From an uncultured Gammaproteobacteria bacterium (lineage in GTDB: Bacteria > Pseudomonadota > Gammaproteobacteria > GCA-2729495): a DNA stretch of 10,664 bases. The stretch spans positions 1 to 10,664 of the forward strand of contig CAMYJV010000085.1 of the NCBI GenBank assembly GCA_947258805.1, read 5' to 3'. The position numbers were made by a program, and so were the translations under genes. The notes below the pieces were generated by a model, which was not told where the DNA came from, did no database searches, and worked only from the letters and a program-made list of their open reading frames with translations. How positions within the stretch are numbered: the first letter of the stretch is position 1; each line of letters begins with the position of its first letter. Shown one piece after another: positions 1 to 6,261 of this stretch.

Positions 1-127
1 TGACCTGCAGGATCAGCTTCGGCCTCAGCTGCCCGGCCGCAGGTTCCGAGTCGTCGGCGTTGGCCACCGGCGCGAGACACGCGATCGCGGCCGCGACTAG
101 CAATTCACGATGGCGTGGTTTACGCAT
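1..127 (-). CDS. N-terminus of an exported protein of unknown function (cut by the window edge)
   Basis: Reading leftwards from an ATG at 127, the frame stays open for 42 codons to the window edge. It starts MRKPRHRELLVAAAIACLAP and continues VANADDSEPA, which is a classic Sec signal peptide: a basic n-region, an Ala/Leu-rich core and a likely cut after ANA near residue 24. A GGAGA Shine-Dalgarno sits at 134-138, six bases before the ATG, which supports this start. The gene follows the polyphosphate kinase by 86 bases on the same strand, so co-transcription is possible; no convincing promoter was seen between them. The mature part is too short to assign a family. An envelope or periplasmic location is inferred from the signal peptide only. 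Confidence 0.7.
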   Translation of the reverse strand, partial: MRKPRHRELLVAAAIACLAPVANADDSEPAAGQLRPKLILQV

Positions 128-213
128 AACAAGTCTCCAGTAAATTTGTCCGTGTGGCAAACACCGGTTGCGCCCTGCACCGGAGCTCCAAGACGATGCG
201 ACCGGGGCAGCGT

Positions 214-1005
214 TCAGTAGACCGATGGCACCGTGTGCTTGAACTCGAGCACGTCGGGCGTGCCTGGCTTTTTCTTCTTGCGCTCGCCCAGGTCAGGCGC
301 CACCCAGCCCTGTTCGTCGTAGTCGAACTGGCTGAGCAGGTGGGAGATACAGTTCAATCGCGCCCGGCGCTTGTCGTCCGCCTGCACGCGGTACCACGGA
401 CAGGCTGCCGTATCCGTAGCTTCGAGCATCCGCTCGTAGGCGGCGGTGTAGTCCCACCAGCGCTGGTAGGACTCCACGTCCATCGGGCTCAGCTTCCAGT
501 GCCGCATCGGGTCCGTCATGCGGGCCCGGAAACGCCGCGCTTGCTCTTCCTGACTCACGTCGAAGAAGTATTTGATGATCTTGATGCCCGCCTCGACGAT
601 TTCCTCTTCGAACAACGGCACCTCACGGATGAAACGTTGGTACTCTTCGTCGCTGCAGAAACCCATCACTCGCTCCACGCCGGCGCGGTTATACCAGCTG
701 CGGTCGAACAGCATGATCTCGCCGCCGGCGGGAAAGTTCTGGATATAACGCTGCGGGTACCACTGGGTCTTTTCGCGGTCACTGGGTGCTGGTAAAGCCA
801 CCACACGAAACACCCTGGGACTGACGCGCTCGGTGATGCGCTTGATCACACCGCCCTTCCCGGCCGCATCACGACCCTCGAAAACCACGATGGCCTTGAG
901 CTTGTTATCCACCACGTAGTCCTGCAGGTGGCAGAGTTCCGTCTGCAGCTTGATCAGTTCTTTCTCGAAGACCTTGCGCTTGAGTTTCTTTGGCTTATCG
1001 CTCAC
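214..1005 (-). CDS. ppk2: Polyphosphate kinase 2 (PPK2), class I-like, single domain
   Basis: PPK2 enzymes are cytoplasmic P-loop kinases that move phosphate between polyphosphate and nucleoside diphosphates, with one-domain class I members usually making ATP or GTP from polyphosphate. The 263-residue product has the family Walker A EGRDAAGKGG at residues 43-52, the Walker B FDRSWYNRAGVERVMGF starting at about residue 100, and an arginine-rich lid RRFRARMTDPMRHWK near 157-171. The EGRDAAGKGG form fits class I better than the GKDG form of classes II and III. Length is normal for a single-domain PPK2. I chose the GTG at 1005 because AAGGATGGAG lies just upstream; in-frame TTG (1050) and ATG (1044) starts lack a good RBS and would add 14-15 unconserved residues. 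It lies downstream of the 110-aa gene on the same strand. Function is confident; nucleotide preference is inferred. Confidence 0.93.
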   Translation of the reverse strand: MSDKPKKLKRKVFEKELIKLQTELCHLQDYVVDNKLKAIVVFEGRDAAGKGGVIKRITERVSPRVFRVVALPAPSDREKTQWYPQRYIQNFPAGGEIMLFDRSWYNRAGVERVMGFCSDEEYQRFIREVPLFEEEIVEAGIKIIKYFFDVSQEEQARRFRARMTDPMRHWKLSPMDVESYQRWWDYTAAYERMLEATDTAACPWYRVQADDKRRARLNCISHLLSQFDYDEQGWVAPDLGERKKKKPGTPDVLEFKHTVPSVY

Positions 1006-1010
1006 TTTGT

Positions 1011-1020
1011 CTCCATCCTT
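1011..1020 (-). promoter_or_regulatory. Shine-Dalgarno deciding the ppk2 GTG start
   Basis: On the minus strand this reads AAGGATGGAG, with GGAG ending five bases before the GTG at 1005. No comparable ribosome binding site precedes the upstream TTG (1050) or ATG (1044), so it favours the shorter protein. Confidence 0.55.
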
Positions 1021-1107
1021 GTCGCGGCTCTCCTGACCCCACATTAGCAAACTCGCTCCGCCGCCGTTATTGCGAGCACTGCGATCCGCAGAGTTGTCGG
1101 GGGCTGT

Positions 1108-1440
1108 CTACAGCTGTGCGTTCTGCGCGTGGCCTGGATGGCCCGACTCGCGCAGTTCCCGAATCGAGTGGATAACGCGCTCGAGTATCTCGCCCACCTC
1201 GTTTGGACCCAGACGCTCTATCGCATGTTCCGACACCTCGAAAAACGCCATCAGGTGCTCGCGAAGGAGTCGGAAAGCCTTGGGATTCTTCCGGCCACAG
1301 ACACTGTCGTCATTGCGCAGTATCTGAACCCCTATACCCTCCTGCAGAATGTCAATATCACAGGCAATGGCCAGCTTGGATATTTCGTGTGCAACGGCAT
1401 CGATCTGCGGGCCAAACCAGATGTCCTTGGCTTTCGTCAT
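1108..1440 (-). CDS. Hypothetical 110-aa cytoplasmic protein upstream of ppk2
   Basis: I do not recognise the family. The protein has no signal peptide or membrane segment and looks largely helical, with an acidic/amphipathic C-terminal half (residues ~55-98, FRLLREHLMAFFEVSEHAIE and following). Two cysteines occur at about 27 and 48, the second in a short SVCGRKNPKAF motif. The start is well supported: ATG at 1440 with AAGGAG at 1447-1452, six bases upstream, and a TACAAT -10-like box further up. The stop is TAG at 1108-1110. It precedes ppk2 by about 100 bases on the same strand with no clear terminator between, so a two-gene transcript is plausible, but a functional link to polyphosphate is inference only. 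Confidence 0.75.
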   Translation of the reverse strand: MTKAKDIWFGPQIDAVAHEISKLAIACDIDILQEGIGVQILRNDDSVCGRKNPKAFRLLREHLMAFFEVSEHAIERLGPNEVGEILERVIHSIRELRESGHPGHAQNAQL

Positions 1441-1483
1441 CTCCCTCTCCTTCTAGTTTTGTGGCTGCGGAGGTTCTGAATCG

Positions 1484-1489
1484 ATTGTA
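1484..1489 (-). promoter_or_regulatory. Candidate -10 box (TACAAT) for the 110-aa gene and ppk2
   Basis: On the minus strand a TACAAT hexamer, five of six to the sigma-70 consensus, lies 43 bases before the ATG at 1440, giving a short leader with the AAGGAG site near its end. The matching -35 at 17-bp spacing (CGAACT) is poor; a CTGACA is present but only 12 bp away. The call rests on the -10 alone. Confidence 0.3.
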
Positions 1490-1497
1490 GTGGACTC

Positions 1498-1530
1498 CCG
1501 CTGTCAGTTCGCTCCGGGTGACGGAATGCT
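1498..1530. repeat. 33-bp segment matching 10156-10188 (left copy)
   Basis: This stretch aligns without gaps to 10156-10188, with 26 of 33 bases identical, sharing the core GTCAGTTCG and GGTGAC. In both places it sits at the 3' end of a decayed RND permease C-terminus on the minus strand. On the left it lies after the stop codon; on the right the homologous bases are still coding. The similarity may reflect common descent of two RND gene tails or a short dispersed repeat. Confidence 0.5.
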
Positions 1531-1759
1531 AAGCGGCCTTGGGAACCTCGACCCGGTAGAACACCCCGTAAAACGCCGGCACGGCCAGGAGCGTCATCAC
1601 CGTGCCCACCGACAGGCCCATCAGCAAATTGAACCAGTCGATGGGAGACTCATCCGGTGCCTGAGCTGCCACCGTAATGGCAATCAATAGCCCGGCTGAT
1701 AGAACTCAAAAGCCTCGCGCGCCATTGGCGCGACTTCGGGGAATGGCTGGCACGAACAT
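1529..1759 (-). pseudogene. Internally deleted RND efflux operon: signal peptide joined to RND permease C-terminus
   Basis: An ATG at 1759 with AAGGAG at 1766-1771 opens a 77-codon frame. It reads MFVPAIPRSRANGARGF, then an in-frame TGA, then VLSAGLLIAITVAAQA and PDESPIDW, which is signal-peptide-like with an AQA cleavage site. The same frame then passes into FNLLMGLSVGTVMTLLAVPA and FYGVFYRVEVPKAA before TAG at 1529. The GLSVGTVMTLL-VPAFY stretch is the last transmembrane helix of RND permeases (AcrB/MexB/CzcA type), which normally run about 1000 residues. The simplest reading is that the start of an exported first gene, such as a membrane fusion protein, was joined to the end of the permease gene by a deletion, and that a nonsense mutation is present in the n-region. 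The RND match is visible; the deletion history is inferred. Confidence 0.6.
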
Positions 1760-1926
1760 GTTTGTCTCCTTGATTCTAATTCGCGCTAAACGTGGACTTA
1801 TGCTAGTAAGTTTGCCTACGCTAAGACAGGCAGCAGCTCAGATTGAATTGACTTCGACGGCTGACCGTGCTGCGGAAGTGCCGAGCGGGCCTTATGCAGG
1901 GCATTCTGCAATGTTACTTTAGCGCA

Positions 1927-3603
1927 ATGGATGAGATGACCACGTTCACACGGCTACTCGAAACCCTTCGAGATCAGCCCGTGCTTGCCCTGTTTCTGAT
2001 TTTCGGCATCGGGTATCTGATCGGCGGGATTCGGCTAGGCAGCTTCTCGTTGGGGCCGGTTGCCGGGGTTCTGTTTGCCGGCCTGTTTCTCGGCCACTTT
2101 GATTTCCGCATGTCGCCCGGCGCCCAAGCGGTGGGATTCGCGCTGTTTATTTTCTCGGTGGGCTACCAGGCTGGCCCGCGCTTCTTTGACGTGTTGCGCA
2201 CCGACGGCCTGCGCTATTTCGCGCTGGCGTTGGTAATTGCCGCGATGGGCTTCACCATCGCGGTCGTGGCAGCTCACCTGCTGGCGCTGGAGCCGGGCAC
2301 TTCCGCCGGCATTCTTTCCGGCGGCCTGACCAGCTCACCAACACTCGCGGCAGCACAGGAAGCGATTCGCTCGGGTCAGGTGGCGCCACCTTCGGGCGTT
2401 ACCGCAGATGAGATGATCGGCAATGTCGCGACCGGGTACGCAATCACGTACATCTTCGGGCTGGCCGGTCTCATCGCGATCATCAAGCTATTGCCGCCGC
2501 TGGTTGGCATCGATCTCGCAGCAGAAGCCCGCGCGCTCGAGACCGCTGACGCAGATGCGGCTGCGAAAGCACCAACCAATGTCGCGGCGCGGATCTACCG
2601 GATCACCAACCGTGACGCCATCCAGCGGCCGATAGCTGACCTCAGGAAAGACTTCTGGGACGAGCGCTCGGTCGTCCGATTGCGCCGCAAAGGCGACATC
2701 GTCAGTCCGGGCGACACGGACTACCTCAGGCTTGGGGACGAGCTGCTCGTACTGGGTCCCGTGGAGTACTTCACCACCGCCATCGCGAAGCTTGGCGAAG
2801 AGGTCACGCCGGACGTGAACACGGCCAAGGCGACAGAAACGGCCCAGGTGGTGGTCATCAACCGTGACTTGCTGGGCAAGACCTTGAGTGAACTCGAGTT
2901 GCCACGCCGCTTCGGCGTTTTGCTGACCGGGTTATCGCGCATGCGCATGGACGTTCCGTTGACCTCCGGCGTCAAGCTCCGCAAAGGCGACATCCTGTCG
3001 GTGGTTGGACCGCGCGACAATGTCGATCTGCTGGGAAGTGAGATCGGTCACGTCGAGCGTCCCATTGCCGAGACCGATATGGTTACGTTTGCCTTCGGCA
3101 TCGTCGCCGGCGTAATCATCGGCCTGCTCGCTATCCAGATCGGCCAGGTCTCGATCGGGCTTGGGTCCGCCGGCGGTTTGCTGGCTTCCGGTCTGGTGAT
3201 CGGCTACCTGCGCAGTGTCTATCCGGTGTTTGGACGCATGCCTGACGGAGCGCGCTGGTTTCTGATGGAGTTTGGGCTGCTGCTGTTCATGGCCGGGGTG
3301 GGGTTGCGCGCGGGCGCCGACATTATAGAAACGCTCGCAACCGCAGGGCCGGTCCTGGTGCTGGCCGGCATCGCGGTGACCTTGATCCCGGTACTGGTCG
3401 GCTACGCGTTCGGGAGGAAGGTGCTGAGGATCCATCCTGTGCTGCTGCTCGGCGGAATCACGGGATCGATGACCAGCGGCGCTTCACTGAGCGTCGTGAC
3501 CAGCGCGGCCAAGAGTCCCGTGCCGGCCCTCGGCTACACGGGCGCCTACGCGTTTGCCAACGTGCTGCTGACGATTGCCGGGAGCCTGGTGCTAATCTTC
3601 TGA
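1927..3603 (+). CDS. AspT/YidE/YbjL-type antiporter with two central TrkA-C (RCK_C) domains
   Basis: This is an inner-membrane transporter of the aspartate-alanine exchanger family, known from AspT (aspartate/alanine exchange) and uncharacterised E. coli YidE/YbjL. The layout is typical: a first membrane block (about residues 16-200), two soluble TrkA-C domains (about 210-380) and a second membrane block (about 385-558). Duplicated family motifs are seen: GGLTSSPTLAAAQEA near 135 and GGITGSMTSGASL with YTGAYAFANVLL near the C-terminus. The length of 558 aa matches AspT (about 540). The open frame extends back to GTG 1867, but the family homology starts at about MTTFTRLL, so ATG 1927 (or 1936) is preferred; neither has a clear RBS. 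A small inverted repeat TGCAG-N6-CTGCA (1895-1910) lies just upstream. The substrate cannot be told from sequence; the TrkA-C domains suggest ligand or nucleotide control. Confidence 0.9.
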   Translation: MDEMTTFTRLLETLRDQPVLALFLIFGIGYLIGGIRLGSFSLGPVAGVLFAGLFLGHFDFRMSPGAQAVGFALFIFSVGYQAGPRFFDVLRTDGLRYFALALVIAAMGFTIAVVAAHLLALEPGTSAGILSGGLTSSPTLAAAQEAIRSGQVAPPSGVTADEMIGNVATGYAITYIFGLAGLIAIIKLLPPLVGIDLAAEARALETADADAAAKAPTNVAARIYRITNRDAIQRPIADLRKDFWDERSVVRLRRKGDIVSPGDTDYLRLGDELLVLGPVEYFTTAIAKLGEEVTPDVNTAKATETAQVVVINRDLLGKTLSELELPRRFGVLLTGLSRMRMDVPLTSGVKLRKGDILSVVGPRDNVDLLGSEIGHVERPIAETDMVTFAFGIVAGVIIGLLAIQIGQVSIGLGSAGGLLASGLVIGYLRSVYPVFGRMPDGARWFLMEFGLLLFMAGVGLRAGADIIETLATAGPVLVLAGIAVTLIPVLVGYAFGRKVLRIHPVLLLGGITGSMTSGASLSVVTSAAKSPVPALGYTGAYAFANVLLTIAGSLVLIF

Positions 3604-3663
3604 GCGCGGGCCAAGAGCGGCCTACCAAAGGGACGAGCGTTCGTGTCAGCAATCTTCGTACAC

Positions 3664-4227
3664 TTACCCCCAGGGTAAGATGGTACGGCACTGAGTGACG
3701 CCATCCAGCGTCGCATTCTTCAACGTGGCATCTGTCAGATCAGCATCCGTCAGGTCGGCGCCTGACAGATCAGCGCCCCAGAGGTCGGCGCCTATCAGCT
3801 TTGCGCCTGACAGGTTGGCGTCCGACAGGTTTGCCAGCGTGAATCTGGTTCTAATCAGGTTCGCCCCTGACAGGTTGGCGTCCGACAGGTCCGCGATAGT
3901 CAGCAGAGCTTCCTGGAGGTTCGCACCCGCCAGGTCGGCATCCTCCAGGTTGGCCTCCGCCAGGTTGGCATTACTCAGGTTTGCTCGGTCGAGCTTGGCG
4001 TCTTCCAGGTTGGCGCGCGTGAGGTCGGCATCCTGCAGGTCGGCACCAGACAATATCGCATCTTCCAGATTGGCACCCACCAAATTGGCCCCCGCCAGGT
4101 TGGCACCGGAAAGGTCACAGTCTGGGCATTGATTGAGGCTCTTAAGCCGTAACGCAACCGCATCATCGCCGGCCATCGCGCCCACGCTAAACACGGCCGC
4201 CACCACAGCAGTCACAAAGACTTTCAT
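3664..4227 (-). CDS. Exported pentapeptide-repeat protein with 28 tandem repeats
   Basis: The product (187 aa) begins MKVFVTAVVAAVFSVGAMAG, a Sec signal peptide cut probably after AMA, so the protein is likely periplasmic or secreted. After CPDC (Cys34, Cys37) come 28 uninterrupted A(D/N)LXX pentapeptides at residues 38-177, enough for seven turns of a right-handed quadrilateral beta-helix. It ends TQCRTILPWG with a third cysteine at 180; short caps with cysteines are common in exported members. No catalytic motif is visible; such proteins are usually scaffolds or of unknown role, and a QnrA/MfpA-type gyrase role is unlikely because this one is exported. Upstream in-frame starts (ATG 4242 and a start at 4281) are possible but would precede the signal peptide. 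It converges with the antiporter gene, 60 bases apart. Confidence 0.88.
   Translation of the reverse strand: MKVFVTAVVAAVFSVGAMAGDDAVALRLKSLNQCPDCDLSGANLAGANLVGANLEDAILSGADLQDADLTRANLEDAKLDRANLSNANLAEANLEDADLAGANLQEALLTIADLSDANLSGANLIRTRFTLANLSDANLSGAKLIGADLWGADLSGADLTDADLTDATLKNATLDGVTQCRTILPWG
3806..3890 (-). repeat. 60-bp internal duplication inside the pentapeptide gene
   Basis: The 25-bp string at 3806-3830 recurs exactly at 3866-3890, an offset of 60 bp. Sixty bases encode 20 residues, which is four pentapeptides or exactly one full turn of the predicted helix (repeats 16-19 against 20-23, both containing LSDANLSGA). This suggests growth of the solenoid by unit-turn duplication. Confidence 0.7.
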
Positions 4228-4385
4228 TCGCACACCCCACATGATCGATCCCGACGCACTTTGCCGGCACTGCCGGTGCAACTGGCCTTTCGCTGCGTTT
4301 ACCCTACTACCACCCTCGGGAGCAGCCTGACGATCGATACCCGAAGACGGTTCCAGAACCTTCGATTAATACGGTTCGGCCCCTT
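4228..4385. other. Intergenic region with small inverted repeats; possible end signal of the dioxygenase gene
   Basis: The gap separates the stop of the dioxygenase gene from the start of the pentapeptide gene, both leftward, so it should carry a terminator and a promoter. Two structures are seen: an odd palindrome CCGGCA-C-TGCCGG at 4264-4276, and a bulged hairpin at 4342-4364 (CGAA, GGTT, loop CCAG, AACC, TTCG). The hairpin lacks a T-run on the transcribed side, so it is a weak terminator candidate. No convincing -10/-35 pair was found for the pentapeptide gene. Confidence 0.25.
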
Positions 4386-5372
4386 TTATTCTTTTATAGG
4401 TGGGAAGCACACCGGATTGTAGGCGCTGGCGATAGTTTCGCCCGCCTCAACACCCGGCATGAATTTTCGCCAGTCGCCGGAAATCATGGTGGGTTGGGAC
4501 ACCACCTGCGCGCCGTCAGCGAAATAGGTCGTCGCCAGCACCATGCGCGATTCAGCGGTCCGGTTAGGGCCGGCCGTATGAAAAGAATAGGCATGGTGAA
4601 AACTGATCTCTCCCAGGGCAAAAGGCCCGTCATCCACGGCGACATCATGCGCCTGAAAAATTTCCGCGACGGCCCGATCGTAGCTGGTGTCGAACTTGCT
4701 AAAGGGCACTGACTCCACGAGCTCATGGATATCCATGCCCACGGCAAAGGCCAGGGGCCCCATGCTGCGGGGCACGGACTGCAGGGGAATCCAGGCCGTG
4801 CAGATATCCGGGCTGGCGATGGGAAAATGATCCTTGTCGTAATGCCAGGGCGTGCGGCCGCAGCCGGGCTCCTTGGCCAGGGAATTGTCATGATAAAGCC
4901 GCACACTGGGCACACCCAGCAGGGCGGCAGCGATCTCAGCCAGGCGCGGACTCAGCACGAAGGCACGGAAAGTCTCATTGCTCAGCCACATCATTTCGCC
5001 GCTGCGAAACTCCAGCCCCGGATTCGCGCCCAGGTCCGCGACCAGGCAACGTTCCATCTCGGTGCGCAACAGGCCCAGAGCCGCGGGGGACAGCACCTGC
5101 TGCAATTTCACATAGCCATCACGTCGGAAGCGCGCAATGGCCTCTGGATCCATGGCATAGGTGCCGTTCAGCTCTTCATCGATGGTGGCCAGCGTCGCTG
5201 CTTCACCTGTTACTACCGGTAATTGAACAACTTCTGCCGACGGCTCAACCGCTGCCGAAGCATTGTCCGCACTGCCCATGTACCAGTTCCACCATTGCTG
5301 GTTATCGCCCTGCCACTCCTGGGCGATGACTTCGTCCTGGGCGTTCAACCTGGGCAGGGACTTATTGGTCAT
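4386..5372 (-). CDS. PhyH-family Fe(II)/2-oxoglutarate dioxygenase with a Trp-rich N-terminal extension
   Basis: PhyH-superfamily enzymes (phytanoyl-CoA hydroxylase, ectoine hydroxylase EctD and others) hydroxylate small molecules using iron, oxygen and 2-oxoglutarate in the cytoplasm. In this 328-aa protein the iron triad is visible: His177 and Asp179 in TPWHYDKDHFP, and His265 in AYSFHTAGPN. Arg271 or Arg276 just after is the expected 2-oxoglutarate anchor. The catalytic fold runs from about 73 (DPEAIARFRRDGYVKL) to 290. The first 70 residues are an extra segment with QQWWNWYMGSADN. The ATG at 5372 follows the methyltransferase stop by 14 bases, so it is the last gene of a three-gene operon; its RBS is weak (GGAT). 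The substrate is unknown; operon partners point to an amine or methylated amine rather than an acyl-CoA, which is inference. Confidence 0.87.
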   Translation of the reverse strand: MTNKSLPRLNAQDEVIAQEWQGDNQQWWNWYMGSADNASAAVEPSAEVVQLPVVTGEAATLATIDEELNGTYAMDPEAIARFRRDGYVKLQQVLSPAALGLLRTEMERCLVADLGANPGLEFRSGEMMWLSNETFRAFVLSPRLAEIAAALLGVPSVRLYHDNSLAKEPGCGRTPWHYDKDHFPIASPDICTAWIPLQSVPRSMGPLAFAVGMDIHELVESVPFSKFDTSYDRAVAEIFQAHDVAVDDGPFALGEISFHHAYSFHTAGPNRTAESRMVLATTYFADGAQVVSQPTMISGDWRKFMPGVEAGETIASAYNPVCFPPIKE

Positions 5373-5386
5373 GGGACAGATCCGGT

Positions 5387-6259
5387 TCAGCGATCGCGCA
5401 AAATCAGCCCAGCGTGGCTATGGGCAAACAAGCTCAGGCCGATGCGTTGTTCAAAATGATATTCATGGCTGTCCTGGTGATAACAGGCAGCCAGGTAAGT
5501 GGCCAGGGGCTCGGTAGTCAGCATCTTTTCCAGCGACACGCTGTCGTCGAAGGCACAGCGTTGCAGGTAAGACTCCAGCAATTCCTCACGCCCGGCGGAG
5601 ACCACGGTACTGTAATTCAACTGGCGGCTCTGGACGCTGACACCCAGCTGCCGCAGGGCTGCTTCTACCTGGGCGCCGTCGCTGTAGGGCGTACCCTCGC
5701 CGTCCTGCAAGGCGTCCCGGAACACGTCGTAAAAGGCCACGTAGTGCCCGTCGCGCAAACCCTGGGCCACGAAACCCAGGCCATCGGGTTTCAGGCAACG
5801 CACCATTTGCTCAAGACCCGCCGCCAGCTCCTCAGCCGGCACGCAGTACAAGGCGTGGGTCGCCCAGGCAAGGTCATAGGCACCTGCCTCGCAGTCCCAG
5901 TCCTGCAATGTGCAGCAAAACTCAGCGCCCGCCTCAAAGGGTGACCGTAAAACCTGCTTCGCCTCCCGCACGGAAAAGTCGCTGGGATCCAGTAAATCGT
6001 AGTTCACCTGCAGCCCGGCAAGCTGCTCCAGGCCGGCGTAGCTCAGCAGGGCTTCGGGGAACTTGCCACTGCCGCAGGCAATGTCAGCCAGGCGCAGGGG
6101 CCCACCGCGGGCCAGCAACTGACTAAAGGCACCTGCCCAGTCGTAAGTCTCTGCCAGGTAGCGGTAATCAACACGGGCAAGCTCGTAGAAGGCCTCCATC
6201 TCGGCCCGGCCGGCATCACTCCAGTGTTCGCAACTGCGTTGAAAGGTGTCGGCGGCCAT
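5387..6259 (-). CDS. SAM-dependent class I methyltransferase in the betaine-type ABC operon
   Basis: The 290-aa product has a class I methyltransferase fold. Motif I is LADIACGSGKFPEAL at about 57-71, an acidic residue in YDLLDPSD follows strand 2, and motif IV-like YDLAWATHALYCVP precedes LKPDGLGFV (motif VI). The first 40 residues (HWSDAGRAEMEAFYELARVDYRYLAE) look like a helical substrate-side cap. I took the ATG at 6259, not the longer frame to 6328, because it lies 2 bases after the TAA of the ABC gene (TAA-AC-ATG); the extra 23 residues would overlap the end of that gene in another frame. This spacing implies translational coupling. The methyl acceptor is not evident; a small amine is suggested by the neighbours and by loose resemblance to the methyltransferase at 7965. 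No membrane or signal segment. Confidence 0.86.
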   Translation of the reverse strand: MAADTFQRSCEHWSDAGRAEMEAFYELARVDYRYLAETYDWAGAFSQLLARGGPLRLADIACGSGKFPEALLSYAGLEQLAGLQVNYDLLDPSDFSVREAKQVLRSPFEAGAEFCCTLQDWDCEAGAYDLAWATHALYCVPAEELAAGLEQMVRCLKPDGLGFVAQGLRDGHYVAFYDVFRDALQDGEGTPYSDGAQVEAALRQLGVSVQSRQLNYSTVVSAGREELLESYLQRCAFDDSVSLEKMLTTEPLATYLAACYHQDSHEYHFEQRIGLSLFAHSHAGLILRDR

Positions 6260-6261
6260 GT

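Noticed and set aside
154..795. 213-codon plus-strand frame opposite ppk2
   Set aside because: No known motifs, His/Arg/Val-rich shadow composition, and the opposite strand encodes a clear PPK2.
1129..1479. 116-codon plus-strand frame opposite the 110-aa gene
   Set aside because: It lacks an RBS and known motifs, whereas the minus-strand gene has AAGGAG at ideal spacing.
3604..3663. Bidirectional terminator between the convergent antiporter and pentapeptide genes
   Set aside because: Only 4-bp stems (GGCC-AAGAGC-GGCC; ACGA-GCGT-TCGT) and no T-runs; not strong enough to call.
3695..4132. 145-codon plus-strand frame with Ser-Ala-repeat pattern
   Set aside because: It is the mirror of the pentapeptide-repeat gene; the repetition comes from the real gene on the other strand.
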